Shown here piece by piece: positions 18,451 through 28,085 of a stretch of 64,000 bases of DNA (positions are counted from its first letter, which is position 1; every line of letters begins with the position of its first letter). A model generated the notes under the pieces. The model was not told the origin of the DNA. It saw nothing but the letters and a program-made list of their open reading frames with translations, and made no database searches. The position numbers were made by a program, and so were the translations under genes. The DNA lies in the NCBI RefSeq assembly GCF_035974275.1, contig NZ_CP142422.1, positions 3,224,001 to 3,288,000 of the forward strand, read 5' to 3'. Source of the stretch: Chryseobacterium sp. MYb264 (GTDB lineage Bacteria > Bacteroidota > Bacteroidia > Flavobacteriales > Weeksellaceae).

Positions 18451-18833
18451 AAAATGGGGATTACTTTAATAAATCTTTAACATTGATATATTGATTTAGA
18501 AGGAATTAAATTTTTAAGTAATGAAGTTGGAGGCTGGAAGATGGAAGTTTTATTCTTGTTAAATCTTAATAAATATTTTTACAATTGGTAATCACAAAGA
18601 CACAATTTGTATAAAAGGCCACTGCTTTTAAGACGCAAGGATTTTATCTTCGATAAAATTTAATACTGTAGAAATTCGCACTAAAATATTCCACTACTTT
18701 TTAATTATTATTAAAAAAAATAAACCACAATAATTAAAAACCTTCCCACCTCCAACATCCATCTTCCTGCCTAAAAAAGCCAAAAAGCACGAACATTACT
18801 GCCCGTGCTTTTCATTTAACAAAATTAAATTAA
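18451..18833. other. Gene-free stretch with micro-repeats
   Basis: No gene seen. The word group GTTGGAGGCTGGAAG/ATGGAAG (18523-18549) recurs inverted as CTTCCCACCTCC..CATCTTCC (18741-18772). Between them is a GATTTTATC-TTC-GATAAAATT hairpin near 18644-18662. The rho terminator lies at its right end. These look like common short intergenic repeats. Confidence 0.5.
18783..18812 (-). terminator. Rho-independent terminator of rho
   Basis: AAAAGCACG pairs with CGTGCTTTT across a 12-base loop, 22 bases past the rho stop. Confidence 0.82.
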
Positions 18834-20669
18834 TTATTTATTCATAGACATCAGGAATTCCTCATTATTCAGGGTTCCTTTGATATTTTTACTTACAAAT
18901 TCCATCGCTTCAATAGGATTCATTTCAGAAAGATACTTTCTCAGGATCCACATTCTCTGAGACGTAACTTCATCAAGAAGCAAATCATCTCTACGAGTAC
19001 TTGAAGCTACCAGATCAATTGCCGGATAAATTCTTCTGTTGGCAATTTTTCTATCTAATTGAAGTTCCATGTTACCTGTTCCTTTGAATTCTTCAAAGAT
19101 CACTTCGTCCATTTTAGAACCTGTATCAATAAGAGCGGTTGCGATAATCGTTAAAGACCCTCCACCTTCAATTTTTCTGGCTGCCCCGAAGAATCTTTTC
19201 GGTTTGTGAAGAGCATTGGCATCAACACCTCCAGATAATACTTTTCCTGACGCAGGCGTCACTGTATTATAAGCTCTTGCTAATCTGGTAATTGAATCCA
19301 AAAGAATTACTACATCATGGCCACATTCTACCATTCTTTGAGCCTTTGCCAAAACAAGATTCGCCACTTTTACGTGCTTATCCGCAGCTTCATCAAAAGT
19401 AGACGCAATCACTTCTGCATTCACGCTTCTTTCCATATCAGTAACCTCTTCCGGACGTTCGTCGATCAAAAGCACCATCATATATACTTCAGGATGATTG
19501 GCTGCAATAGAATTGGCAATATCTTTCAGCAACATCGTTTTACCCGTTTTTGGCTGAGCAACGATCATGGCTCTCTGTCCTTTTCCGATAGGCGCAATTA
19601 AATCTACAATTCTCGTAGCCATTGTAGCGCCTTTTCCTGCTAAATTGAATTTTTCTTCAGGGAAAAGTGGGGTTAAATATTCAAAAGCCACACGATCTTT
19701 GATGAAAGCAAGATCCCGGCCATTTACTTCTGTTGGTTTTAATAAAGAGAAATATTTTTCACCTTCTTTCGGAAGTCTTACAATTCCTCTTACGGTATCT
19801 CCGGTTTTCAGACCAAAATTTCTGATCTGCGCCGTAGAAACGTATACGTCATCCGGCGAAGAAATGTAACTGAAATCTGAAGAACGTAAAAATCCGTAGT
19901 TATCCGGTAAAATTTCCAATACCCCTTCAATGCTTACCATTCCGTCGAAACTGAACTCTTTTTTCTGTTCGTGATGTTCCTCCGCTCTTTCAGAATGTTG
20001 CTGCTGTTGCTGTCTATTCTGATTTTGGTTTTGATTCGGGTTCTGGTTTTGATTTCTATTTTGGTTTCCGTTGTTATGCGGATTGTTTTGTTGTCCTTTT
20101 TGAGGTCTTGCCTGATTTCTTTGTTGAGGAATATTAGACTTTTCTTCTGCGGGAGCAGATTCTTCGGACTCGGTATTTTTAGGAGTTTCCTTTTTCTCCT
20201 GCGGTATTTCTGTCTGAGCGGCAGGAGTTACCGAAACTCTTTTTCTTTTAGGCTTGGGCTGTGCGGCAGCGGCTTCCTCCGGAGTCATGACCGGCTCTAC
20301 CTTTTGCTCCGCTTTTTGTTCTTCAGCAACAACTTCTTTCACTTCCGCCTCAGGCTTTTCATCAGTCTTCAGTTTTATGTCTGCCGGAGCTTTTGCTTCT
20401 GCTTTCGGTTTGGCTGCAGTCTTTTTGGGAGCCGCCTTCCGGGCGGTTGCCTTGACTGGTTTTTCTGCCGTTATTTCCTCAGTTGGGGTACTGGTCTCTG
20501 TGGTGTTGAAATAATCTTTTGCCACTTTGGGATTTGAGGCCTGAAAGTCAAGAATTGCAAAGATTTTGTCATTTTCATTGCTGTTTCTTGCAACTTTAAC
20601 GCCCAAATCTTTTAAGATTTTAGTCAACTCCGTTACGGATTTTGACCTTAACGTTTCAATGTTAAACAT
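18834..20669 (-). CDS. rho: Transcription termination factor Rho with long disordered insert
   Basis: Hexameric RNA helicase that ends transcription; 611 residues against about 419 in E. coli. A Rho N-terminal helical domain (about 1-45) is followed by about 190 residues of low complexity: Ala/Lys/Glu-rich, then Asn/Gln/Arg-rich with a QQQQQ run. The RNA-binding cold-shock domain begins near 240 and the ATPase core carries QPKTGKT near 385 and [15 protein letters not shown]. The start [15 protein letters not shown] at 20669 is preferred over one 37 residues upstream, which is not family sequence. Divergent from DUF4293. Extended disordered Rho is typical of Bacteroidota. Confidence 0.97.
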   Translation of the reverse strand: MFNIETLRSKSVTELTKILKDLGVKVARNSNENDKIFAILDFQASNPKVAKDYFNTTETSTPTEEITAEKPVKATARKAAPKKTAAKPKAEAKAPADIKLKTDEKPEAEVKEVVAEEQKAEQKVEPVMTPEEAAAAQPKPKRKRVSVTPAAQTEIPQEKKETPKNTESEESAPAEEKSNIPQQRNQARPQKGQQNNPHNNGNQNRNQNQNPNQNQNQNRQQQQQHSERAEEHHEQKKEFSFDGMVSIEGVLEILPDNYGFLRSSDFSYISSPDDVYVSTAQIRNFGLKTGDTVRGIVRLPKEGEKYFSLLKPTEVNGRDLAFIKDRVAFEYLTPLFPEEKFNLAGKGATMATRIVDLIAPIGKGQRAMIVAQPKTGKTMLLKDIANSIAANHPEVYMMVLLIDERPEEVTDMERSVNAEVIASTFDEAADKHVKVANLVLAKAQRMVECGHDVVILLDSITRLARAYNTVTPASGKVLSGGVDANALHKPKRFFGAARKIEGGGSLTIIATALIDTGSKMDEVIFEEFKGTGNMELQLDRKIANRRIYPAIDLVASSTRRDDLLLDEVTSQRMWILRKYLSEMNPIEAMEFVSKNIKGTLNNEEFLMSMNK

Positions 20670-20767
20670 ATTTAATGTAAAAAATGTAATTAATTGTGAA
20701 TAAGAAAAGTAAGTCCGGTGACTGTTATTTTCAAGTGCATTCGTATAATGCAAATCTACACTTATTT

Positions 20768-20797
20768 TTGAATTGTGCAAAATTTATATTACTTTTG
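20768..20797 (+). promoter_or_regulatory. Bacteroidota-type promoter of the DUF4293 gene
   Basis: TTG (20768-20770), a 19-base spacer and TACTTTTG (20790-20797) fit the consensus. The start codon is 18 bases further on. Confidence 0.7.
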
Positions 20798-20815
20798 CCA
20801 AGTATTTAATATTCA

Positions 20816-21205
20816 ATGCTACAAAGAATACAGACTATATGGACTTTTTTAGCAGTTTTGGCTGCCGTGTTCCTGTTCGTTACAGGACAGGATGTTATCA
20901 TATCTGATAGCATTCCGGTGCTGAATATAGGTTGTGTAGTACTTGTTTTGGTGGGATTGCTGAGTGTTTTCAGCTTTAAAAACAGAAAAAGACAAATTTT
21001 GCTGAATAATATCAGCATCATTATAAACGCTTTGTTGATTGGTGTATTGATTTACTGGTTACTAAAATTATCCGGAGGAGTGCAAATTCCTGAGAAGGGT
21101 ATTGAGCCAATTTTCCCATTGATCGCGATTATTTGTTTGATTATTTCAAACATCTATATCAAGAAAGATGAGAGGCTCGTAAAATCTGTAGACAGACTTC
21201 GATAA
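20816..21205 (+). CDS. DUF4293 domain-containing membrane protein
   Basis: Small inner-membrane protein of 129 residues with four hydrophobic segments (about 8-24, 34-51, 61-80, 98-114), matching DUF4293 in length and in its MLQRIQTIW start. Family function is unknown. It is divergent from rho, a common arrangement in Flavobacteriia, and ends in a positively charged tail (KKDERLVKSVDRLR). It has its own promoter and terminator. Confidence 0.85.
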   Translation: MLQRIQTIWTFLAVLAAVFLFVTGQDVIISDSIPVLNIGCVVLVLVGLLSVFSFKNRKRQILLNNISIIINALLIGVLIYWLLKLSGGVQIPEKGIEPIFPLIAIICLIISNIYIKKDERLVKSVDRLR

Positions 21206-21229
21206 CCTTACAACGATTTTTTGAGTGAG

Positions 21230-21260
21230 AACAGCTTCTTTTTAGGAGCTGTTTTTTTTA
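21230..21260 (+). terminator. Rho-independent terminator
   Basis: AACAGCTTC (21230-21238) pairs with GGAGCTGTT (21245-21253, one G-T pair), followed by a long T run. Confidence 0.85.
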
Positions 21261-21389
21261 TTTTATAGCTTGAAAAGTTTTGTCAAACTTTAAAACTTTG
21301 ACAAAGCTCTGACGTTAAAATCCCAGAAAGATGCAAAAAGTAAAAATTCAAATGCAACATTTCTATTTTAACTGCGACATATTATTTAT

Positions 21390-21397
21390 TAAATTTG
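21390..21397 (+). promoter_or_regulatory. -7 element of the M28 peptidase gene
   Basis: TAAATTTG ends only 7 bases before the ATG at 21405, implying an mRNA with almost no leader. Confidence 0.5.
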
Positions 21398-21404
21398 ATC
21401 TAAA

Positions 21405-22328
21405 ATGAAAAAACTTACCTACCTCACCTTTTCACTTTTCTCGATATTCACTTTTGCACAAGAAGTTTCAAAAGAAAGAGTTCAAACTGTACTTTCAACA
21501 CTGGCCTCAGATGAAATGAAAGGTCGCGAAATAGGAACTCAGGAAAATGAAAATGCCGCCAATTATATTGCTAAACTTTTCAAGGAAAATAATTTAGACT
21601 ATTGTACTGGAAATTCCTACTTAGTTCCATTCGATTATAAAGGAAAAACAGCGTACAACGTTTGTGGAGTTAAAAAAGGAAAAACTGATAAATATCTAGG
21701 ATTCTCAGGACATTTCGATCATATTGGCGTTAGCGAAAAAGAAGGAACTGACACTATTTACAACGGCGCAGATGACGATGCCAGCGGAATTACAACTTTT
21801 GTAGGTATTGCAGATTATTTCAAAAATAAAAAGCCAGATTTCTCAATGGTTTTTATGGCATTTAATGGTGAAGAGAAAGGTATGCTGGGTTCAAAAGCCA
21901 TTTCTACAGATAAAAATTTAGATAAAATTTATAATAACATGACTGCTCTTTTCAATTTTGAAATGGTAGCCACAGAATCTGAATTTGGTAAAAATGCAGT
22001 TTTCATGACGGGAGATGAATTTTCAGATCTTGCAGAGCTCTTCAATAAAAATGCAGCAAACGGATTAAAAATATATCCCGATCCGTATGCTAAAGAACAA
22101 TTATTTTACAGATCAGATAATGTAAGTTTCGTGAAAAAGAAGATTATTGCCCATTCTATTTCTACAGCAGATATGAGCAAAATAACGCATTATCATCAAC
22201 TTAATGATGATGTAAATGTGGTGGATTTTGATAACCTTACAACCCTTATCAACAATTTCGCAAAGACTTTTGAAAAGCTTAACACAAAGAACTTTGCTCC
22301 AAAATATAATGATACAGTAAAGTTTTAA
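21405..22328 (+). CDS. M28 family zinc aminopeptidase, secreted
   Basis: Exported metallopeptidase of 307 residues with a signal peptide (1-19, ending FTFAQ). The co-catalytic zinc motifs of M28 are visible: H103 in SGHFDHIG, D124 in GADDDASG, the Glu pair 156-157 in FNGEEKGMLGS, an acidic residue in NFEMV, and a late His in THYHQLND. Members remove N-terminal residues from peptides in the periplasm or outside the cell. It stands alone between two terminators, so context adds nothing on substrate. Confidence 0.9.
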   Translation: MKKLTYLTFSLFSIFTFAQEVSKERVQTVLSTLASDEMKGREIGTQENENAANYIAKLFKENNLDYCTGNSYLVPFDYKGKTAYNVCGVKKGKTDKYLGFSGHFDHIGVSEKEGTDTIYNGADDDASGITTFVGIADYFKNKKPDFSMVFMAFNGEEKGMLGSKAISTDKNLDKIYNNMTALFNFEMVATESEFGKNAVFMTGDEFSDLAELFNKNAANGLKIYPDPYAKEQLFYRSDNVSFVKKKIIAHSISTADMSKITHYHQLNDDVNVVDFDNLTTLINNFAKTFEKLNTKNFAPKYNDTVKF

Positions 22329-22346
22329 TAAAATTTAATGATAACC

Positions 22347-22376
22347 AAAGACCTTCACCTGCGAAGGTCTTTTATT
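22347..22376 (+). terminator. Rho-independent terminator
   Basis: AAAGACCTTC (22347-22356) pairs perfectly with GAAGGTCTTT (22363-22372), followed by T-rich sequence. Confidence 0.9.
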
Positions 22377-22502
22377 TTATTCATAAGATAAATATTACAA
22401 TTCCCCTCCTATTTTGATCTAAAACTGTAACAAAAGCAAAAGAATATTCACCTATTATATAAAGTAAAACGTTACACAAAACGTCTTATCATTTAAATTA
22501 CG

Positions 22503-22510
22503 TAATTTTG
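22503..22510 (+). promoter_or_regulatory. -7 element of the ABC exporter gene
   Basis: TAATTTTG matches TAnnTTTG, 20 bases before the start at 22531. Confidence 0.5.
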
Positions 22511-22530
22511 CTATCCAATTTTTTCATTGA

Positions 22531-24369
22531 ATGAATCAATATATTAAAATATTAAAGTTCGCGAGGCCTCATCAAAAATACATTTACGGAAGTTTATTCT
22601 TCAACATTATGTATTCTGTATTTCAGATTGCGTCTCTGGGAACGATTCTTCCGGTTTTAGGAATGCTTTTCGGAACCATTGAAGCTAAAAAATACAAAAG
22701 CGCGCCCGTATATTCCGGAGACATTTTAGATTTCTTTGATTATGCTAAAGAATATGCCAATTATTATGTTCAGAGCTTAGTAACAGAATATGGCGCACTT
22801 AATGTGTTGGCATGGCTTTGTATCATCACGGCATTTATGTTCTTACTGAGAAACCTTTTCAGATATTTGGGATCTTTTTTACTCATCAATTACCGTGTAG
22901 GTGTTACCAAAGACCTTCGTGGAGCGATGTACAGAAAAATTCTTTCTTTGCCTGTTTCTTTTTTTACAGAAAGCAGAAAGGGAGATCTTATGTCCCGTAT
23001 GTCGAATGACGTGGGCGAAGTGGAAGGAAATATTTTAGGAAGCTTGGTTGAATTAATCAACGCTCCTTTTATGTTGATCAGTACTTTAGTGACCTTATTC
23101 TGGCTCAGTACAGAAATGACGCTTTTCTCACTTTTGGTATTACCAGTAATGGGAACTATGATCGCTTTGATCGGGAAAAGCCTGAAAAAAGATTCCCACG
23201 AAGCACAAAACGAGATGGGAAACATCTTCTCTATTGTGGATGAAACGTTAAAATCGACCAAAGTTATCAAGATTTTCAGCGCTGAAAAAATAATGGACAA
23301 CCGTTTTATGCAGTCCATGCAAAAATGGATTAACAGTTCCATCAGATTAGGCAGAAAAAAAGAATTAGCCTCGCCTATGAGCGAATTTTTGGGTTCTGTT
23401 ACCTTCTTAATTATCGCCTGGTACGGAGGAAAACAAATCATCGTAGAGCAAAGTATTTCGCCCGCTGATTTCCTTGTTTTCTTAGGAATTTTCTTCCAGA
23501 TCCTGCCTCCTATTAAGACTTTATCCTCTTCTATCTCCAACGTTCAGAAAGGAGAAGCTTCTCTGGAAAGAGTATTGGATATATTGGATGCTGATGTGAA
23601 AATCGACGAGGTTGCCAATCCCGTTTCTATTACAACCCTTGATCATTCCATTGAATTTAATAATATTGGTTTTTATTACGATAGAGACCACACGATTCTT
23701 AAAAACTTTAGTCTAAGCATTCCGAAAGGTAAAACAGTAGCTCTTGTAGGGCAAAGTGGAAGTGGTAAAACAACCATTGCTAACCTTTTAGCAAGATTTT
23801 ATGATGTTTCGGAAGGTGAAATTTTAATCGATAAAACCAACATCAAAAATTTAAAGCTTAAAGAATATCGCCAGTTATTAGGAATGGTTACTCAGGAATC
23901 TGTGCTGTTTAACGATACCGTTTACAATAATATTCTGATGGGTAAACCTGATGCCACGAGAGAGGAAGTAATTGCTGCCGCAAAAATTGCCAATGCAGAC
24001 GACTTTATTACAAGACTTCCTCAAGGCTATGATTCTAATATCGGAGATGATGGAGGGAAGCTTTCCGGAGGTCAGAAACAAAGGGTTTCTATCGCAAGAG
24101 CGGTATTGAAAAACCCACCAATTATGATTCTGGATGAAGCGACTTCTGCCTTGGACACAGAATCCGAAAGATTTGTTCAGGATGCGTTGGAAAAAATGAT
24201 GGAAAACAGAACTTCCCTGGTGATCGCTCACCGCCTTTCAACCATTCAAAAAGCTGACTGGATCGTTGTAATGGAAAAAGGTGACATCGTGGAACAGGGA
24301 ACTCACCACGAGCTTATTGCCCAAAAAGGAACCTATCAAAAATTGGTGGAGCTCCAGAATTTCGACTAA
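22531..24369 (+). CDS. ABC exporter, fused permease and ATPase (MsbA-like)
   Basis: Half-transporter of 612 residues. Six membrane helices occupy about 1-340, and the ATPase about 360-610. Walker A GQSGSGKTT is near 408, the signature LSGGQKQRVSIARA near 512, Walker B IMILDEATSALD near 535, and the switch His in VIAHRLST. Homodimeric exporters of this type flip lipid A (MsbA) or export drugs; MsbA is plausible because the gene is single and lies among housekeeping genes. No lipid A synthesis gene is adjacent to prove it. Confidence 0.9.
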   Translation: MNQYIKILKFARPHQKYIYGSLFFNIMYSVFQIASLGTILPVLGMLFGTIEAKKYKSAPVYSGDILDFFDYAKEYANYYVQSLVTEYGALNVLAWLCIITAFMFLLRNLFRYLGSFLLINYRVGVTKDLRGAMYRKILSLPVSFFTESRKGDLMSRMSNDVGEVEGNILGSLVELINAPFMLISTLVTLFWLSTEMTLFSLLVLPVMGTMIALIGKSLKKDSHEAQNEMGNIFSIVDETLKSTKVIKIFSAEKIMDNRFMQSMQKWINSSIRLGRKKELASPMSEFLGSVTFLIIAWYGGKQIIVEQSISPADFLVFLGIFFQILPPIKTLSSSISNVQKGEASLERVLDILDADVKIDEVANPVSITTLDHSIEFNNIGFYYDRDHTILKNFSLSIPKGKTVALVGQSGSGKTTIANLLARFYDVSEGEILIDKTNIKNLKLKEYRQLLGMVTQESVLFNDTVYNNILMGKPDATREEVIAAAKIANADDFITRLPQGYDSNIGDDGGKLSGGQKQRVSIARAVLKNPPIMILDEATSALDTESERFVQDALEKMMENRTSLVIAHRLSTIQKADWIVVMEKGDIVEQGTHHELIAQKGTYQKLVELQNFD

Positions 24370-24460
24370 AATCTAAAGGTTTGAAGCCAGAAGAAGAAAG
24401 GCTGGGAGTATGTTAGCCTCACTATTATCTTTTTGCTTCCGACCAAGTAAAACATAAAAA

Positions 24461-24808
24461 ATGAACCCAATACAAGAGTATTTCTACAGAATCGAAGAGC
24501 CTGAGAGAAGTACTCTTCTTTTTTTACGCAAAAAGATCCTGGAATCTGATACAGAATATATTACTGAAACGCTGAGCTTCGGGTTGCCGTTTTTTAAGTA
24601 TAAAAAGAAAATGTTGTGCTATCTCTATTACAGCAAAAAGCACAAACAACATTACATCAGTTTTTATCACGGTGATCGGCTGGACCATCCTTTACTGCTT
24701 CAGGAAGGCAGAAAGAAGTTTAAAATCCTCTTAATTGATATGGAGGAGGATTTGCCGGTGGAATTGATTTTGGAGTTGATAAATGAAGTTAAGAAATATA
24801 TCAGATAG
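24461..24808 (+). CDS. DUF1801-type protein (YdhG superfamily)
   Basis: Small cytoplasmic protein of 115 residues with the DUF1801/YdhG-like iron-chaperone-like fold: an N-terminal helix, a TETLSFGLPFFKYKKKM strand-turn, then YYSKKHKQHYISFYHG and a helical end. Family function is not established. It is preceded by 90 bases containing a decayed micro-repeat and followed by palindromes and an insertion sequence. Confidence 0.75.
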   Translation: MNPIQEYFYRIEEPERSTLLFLRKKILESDTEYITETLSFGLPFFKYKKKMLCYLYYSKKHKQHYISFYHGDRLDHPLLLQEGRKKFKILLIDMEEDLPVELILELINEVKKYIR

Positions 24809-24852
24809 GTTGCAGATTTTAGGTATTAGATTGCAGTAATTTGAGTGTTTTA

Positions 24853-24911
24853 GATTTTGGTTAAAGCCAAATCTGATGGTTTTACATTTATTAAACGGGC
24901 TAAAGCCCGTT
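24853..24911. repeat. Two tandem palindromes
   Basis: GATTTTGG-TTAAAG-CCAAATC (24853-24873) is followed by AACGGGC-TAAA-GCCCGTT (24894-24911), the latter a perfect 7-bp stem. Both have the same TAAA-containing loop. The insertion sequence starts 41 bases to the right. This resembles a REP-like mobile palindrome family. Confidence 0.6.
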
Positions 24912-24951
24912 CCTATTGATAAGAATTTCGCATTTTAAATTCAAAGTAATT

Positions 24952-26421
24952 AGTCGCTCCTTAAAAAGCTGTTTTTTGACTTTGAAAATTATATTTGCCT
25001 AAAAAGATTCGGAGAACAAGTTCGAGCCAAAGAAGAATTTGTTGTTTGATTTGATTCAATCTCATCTTCAAATTGTATCCAATCCCTGCTAATAATGCAT
25101 TATTAATATCTCCAGCCACTCCTTTCAGGAAGTTTAATCCTAAGGAGTGGTTTCTTTTTAAATGAGAGATACAAGGTTCTATGGCTGCTCTTGCCCGGAA
25201 TCTTAATCTGGCTACTTGTTGCCCATATTTTGTTTTTTCTTTTTTTGCGGGAAGCAAAATTGCTGTTCCTTCCACTTCTTTGATTCCTTTAAATCCTCTG
25301 TCTGTAGTGGCTTTCGTAGGTCTTGTTCCGCCAACGGATTTTCTTACCCTCTCACTCTGTGCCAATGATTCTTCAAGAGTTTTACTATCGTGAGGATTGC
25401 CAGAAAATCTCTTTACCGAGCTGATGATCCCTGTTTTCCGACCTCTTACTACTGCTACTTTTGTCCCAAACTCGTATGCTTTTCCCGATTTTCCTTTCGC
25501 AATACACGCAACTTGTGGCTCGTGAAGACTGTAAATTTTATCTTTCGTGGTACGTTCTTGGGTGAGTGCTTTAAGGTAAATTTTAAAAACGTCTTCGTAG
25601 CCTTTCAAAACATCTTTAGGAAGTTTTCTTTCCAATTCCCGAAGAACTCTTTTACCAATCGTCCTGAGCTTTTTCCTCGCCATTTTTGCCTTCTTCTGTC
25701 TTCTGGGATGATGTCCAAAAAAAGCGTCCCGCAATAATTGTTTGCTCACTCTTCTGTAGCTTTGTCTTTGTACAACGCTCTCTTTTTCTGCTATTTTTCT
25801 ACAATTGTCGATTACTTTTTTTGCTAATTTGGCATCGGTAGGAAAGGTAATGTTCTTCTCCTGAACCGTCGTATCTACCTGAACTTCATCTTCTGTTTTG
25901 GCTTTGGGATGGAGAGAAACGCTTTGTCCCAAAAGAAATTCCAAACCCTTATCTCCAATTCTTTTTCTGAAGTGTACAAAATTGCTCGGATCGAAAGGCT
26001 GCTCTGTCTGGAAAAAGGTTTCTCCGGTAAAATATTGCCAATACGCATTCTCAATCCATCTCTCTATTACACTTTCATCACTTTCTTTAAACATTTCCTT
26101 GAGCAAAAGCATTCCTGCTATTTTACGGATAGCAATAGAAGGTCTTCCGTTTTCTGAAAATAATTTCTCAAACTCTGACTCCATTTTATCCCAGGAAATC
26201 TCCCCAGCTAATTTTACCACCGGATGCTCCATATTAATAAGCTCCGTAAGCCTGGTCTTGAATAAATTCTGCTGTAAATCCTCTCTTATTTTGCCTAACA
26301 TTTTGCCACTTTTTATATCCTAAAAATACAATTTATTGCAATTTTTTACAACGATTTTTTACGAAATATAAGTGCATAAAAACTGATAATCAAAATATTA
26401 CTTGGTTTTTAAGGAATGACT
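24952..26421 (-). mobile_element. IS5-like insertion sequence, copy 1 (1470 bp)
   Basis: Bounded by imperfect 16-base terminal inverted repeats: AGTCGCTCCTTAAAAA on the left and AGTCATTCCTTAAAAA as the complement of the right. A 4-base target duplication AATT (24948-24951 and 26422-26425) flanks it. It contains one transposase gene. The second copy at 39642-41110 has the same orientation and differs by one A at about 26377-26382. Confidence 0.93.
24961..26301 (-). CDS. IS5 family transposase (copy 1)
   Basis: DDE transposase of 446 residues. An N-terminal DUF772-like domain (about 45-125, with FVHFRKRIG) is followed by a catalytic part with VDTTVQ (first Asp about 143), TDRGFKG (second Asp about 345) and the C-terminal R-rich segment ending near EPCISHLKRNH (Glu about 372). 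A Lys/Arg-rich insertion lies at about 190-235. The stop codon is inside the left terminal repeat, ten bases from the element's end. Intact, so possibly active. The identical protein is encoded at 39651-40991. Confidence 0.92.
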   Translation of the reverse strand: MLGKIREDLQQNLFKTRLTELINMEHPVVKLAGEISWDKMESEFEKLFSENGRPSIAIRKIAGMLLLKEMFKESDESVIERWIENAYWQYFTGETFFQTEQPFDPSNFVHFRKRIGDKGLEFLLGQSVSLHPKAKTEDEVQVDTTVQEKNITFPTDAKLAKKVIDNCRKIAEKESVVQRQSYRRVSKQLLRDAFFGHHPRRQKKAKMARKKLRTIGKRVLRELERKLPKDVLKGYEDVFKIYLKALTQERTTKDKIYSLHEPQVACIAKGKSGKAYEFGTKVAVVRGRKTGIISSVKRFSGNPHDSKTLEESLAQSERVRKSVGGTRPTKATTDRGFKGIKEVEGTAILLPAKKEKTKYGQQVARLRFRARAAIEPCISHLKRNHSLGLNFLKGVAGDINNALLAGIGYNLKMRLNQIKQQILLWLELVLRIFLGKYNFQSQKTAF

Positions 26422-26487
26422 AATTATTTTTCAATTCGTGTTCATTCGTGAAAAAATTTGCGTAATTTGTGTTTAAGCAAAACAAAA

Positions 26488-26514
26488 AAGACTGTCTCTT
26501 CCGAAACAGTCTTT
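26488..26514 (-). terminator. Rho-independent terminator of the cdsA-psd operon
   Basis: AAAGACTGT (26488-26496) pairs with ACAGTCTTT (26506-26514), with A and T flanks, 20 bases past the psd stop. Confidence 0.88.
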
Positions 26515-26534
26515 CAATATTTTAAGCTTAAATT

Positions 26535-27188
26535 TTAGTCTTTCATTTTTGCGATCACATCTAACCCACCTTTGGTAATATCTCCGATCTTACAGATAAT
26601 TTCAGTGTCTAAAGGCAAAAATACGTCCATTCTGGAACCGAATTTAATAAAACCAAACTCGTGTCCCGCTTTTGCCTGATCGCCTTCATTACAATAGAAA
26701 ACAATTCTTCTCGCCACATATCCTGCAATCTGTCTGAAAACCACTTTATGATTGGTTAAACTCTGAACAGCAACGGTTGTTCTTTCGTTTTCAGTAGACG
26801 ATTTTTCATGCCATGCAACCAGATATTTTCCAGGGTGGTATTTTTTATAAATCACTTCTCCTGAAACGGGGTATCTGCAAATATGCACGTTTAACGGTGA
26901 CATGAAGATGGAAACCTGAATGGCTTTTCCTTTGATGAATTCATCTTCGATTACCTCTTTGATCATCACCACTTTTCCGTCTACCGGGGCGATTACATTT
27001 TCTCTGTGCTCCAGAATATTACGATTTGGAACCCGGAAGAACCAAAATACCAAACTGTAAACCACCAATAACGGCATGATGATCAGTAAAGACCACATTT
27101 TAAGGAAATAAATAGCTAAAGCACCCAATATCACAAAAAGTATAGTGGCTACGGTAATCGTACCTTTCGATTCTTTATGCAGTTTCAT
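26535..27188 (-). CDS. psd: Phosphatidylserine decarboxylase family protein
   Basis: Makes phosphatidylethanolamine from phosphatidylserine. At 217 residues it is the short Psd type of Bacteroidota. Two N-terminal membrane helices (about 12-30, 32-50) are followed by the conserved APVDGKVV (67-74), FMSPLNVHICRYP (95-107) and the pyruvoyl-forming G184-S185 in KFGSRMDVF. Self-cleavage there would give beta and alpha chains. The start codon overlaps the cdsA stop by one base (TAATG), so the two are translationally coupled, which fits consecutive steps in phospholipid synthesis. Confidence 0.93.
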   Translation of the reverse strand: MKLHKESKGTITVATILFVILGALAIYFLKMWSLLIIMPLLVVYSLVFWFFRVPNRNILEHRENVIAPVDGKVVMIKEVIEDEFIKGKAIQVSIFMSPLNVHICRYPVSGEVIYKKYHPGKYLVAWHEKSSTENERTTVAVQSLTNHKVVFRQIAGYVARRIVFYCNEGDQAKAGHEFGFIKFGSRMDVFLPLDTEIICKIGDITKGGLDVIAKMKD

Positions 27189-28060
27189 TAAATAAATTTT
27201 TCTAAAATAAAGTACAAATATACGACAGGCGCGCAGATTAAAAAACTATCCAGCCTATCTAATACGCCACCATGCCCGGGAATGATGTTTCCGCTGTCTT
27301 TTACGGCAAAATTTCTTTTCAGCTGGCTTTCCACCAAATCCCCCAAAGGAGCAAAAGCCGCTACCAGGAAACCTACTACCATCCAGTTTCCACGAAGGTC
27401 TTGTTGATATTTTTCGATGAAGAAAGAGAATATCAACGTCAAAACCACTCCACCGATATATCCTTCCCAAGTTTTTTTAGGGGAGATTTTCGGAGCCATT
27501 TTATGTTTTCCAAAGAATTTCCCTACCAAGTAGGCAAAAGTATCACTGCTCCAGATTAATATAAAGAGGAACAGCACTTCTAAGGTGAAAGTATTTTCAT
27601 ACGTAGAATACTTTGGCAATCCTAATGCAAAACAGAACGGTAAAGCCACGTAGATTACAGTGAATATCAGCTTTCCGCTATCGAAATATAATTCGTTTGG
27701 ATATTTAAATAAAGTAACGGCTGCGATTAAAATTAAAAGCAAAGCCAGAATTTCACTCAGCCTGAAGTCAAAGAAAAAATCGTGATGAAAATATCTTTTT
27801 GAAAAAATATAAAATATAAACCCGATCAAAGGGAAAACAACCCATTTTTCGTAGCCATTGCCAAATTTCATGATCTTTACACACTCCCAGGAGCCAACAG
27901 CCAGTAAAATCGTTATTAAACCATAAAACAGATATTGCTGTTTGACAAGATCCGGAGAAATACTATTCACTAATTGTGCGCCCAGCGGAGTCGTACAAAG
28001 AATAATAACTGCAACGTAAATAAGTCCCGAAAGGGTTCTCTGAATAAGATTTTTGTCCAA
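27188..28060 (-). CDS. cdsA: Phosphatidate cytidylyltransferase
   Basis: Makes CDP-diacylglycerol from CTP and phosphatidic acid. Integral membrane protein of 290 residues with about eight hydrophobic segments. The family signature is at the C-terminus: GDLVESQLKRNFAVKDSG, then PGHGGVLDRLDS. An upstream KKTWEG motif is also typical. It overlaps psd by one base and follows the LUD gene by 25 bases, so all three may share a transcript. Confidence 0.95.
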   Translation of the reverse strand: MDKNLIQRTLSGLIYVAVIILCTTPLGAQLVNSISPDLVKQQYLFYGLITILLAVGSWECVKIMKFGNGYEKWVVFPLIGFIFYIFSKRYFHHDFFFDFRLSEILALLLILIAAVTLFKYPNELYFDSGKLIFTVIYVALPFCFALGLPKYSTYENTFTLEVLFLFILIWSSDTFAYLVGKFFGKHKMAPKISPKKTWEGYIGGVVLTLIFSFFIEKYQQDLRGNWMVVGFLVAAFAPLGDLVESQLKRNFAVKDSGNIIPGHGGVLDRLDSFLICAPVVYLYFILEKFI

Positions 28061-28085
28061 AATTTAAAATTTAGAAAGTTGATGC

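Noticed and set aside
19971..20537. 188-residue frame opposite rho
   Set aside because: Leu/Ile/Phe/Ser/Arg-rich readout of the low-complexity Asn/Gln region on the other strand; a shadow.
25898..26323. 141-residue frame opposite the transposase
   Set aside because: Antisense shadow; the same frame recurs in the second IS copy only because the DNA is identical.
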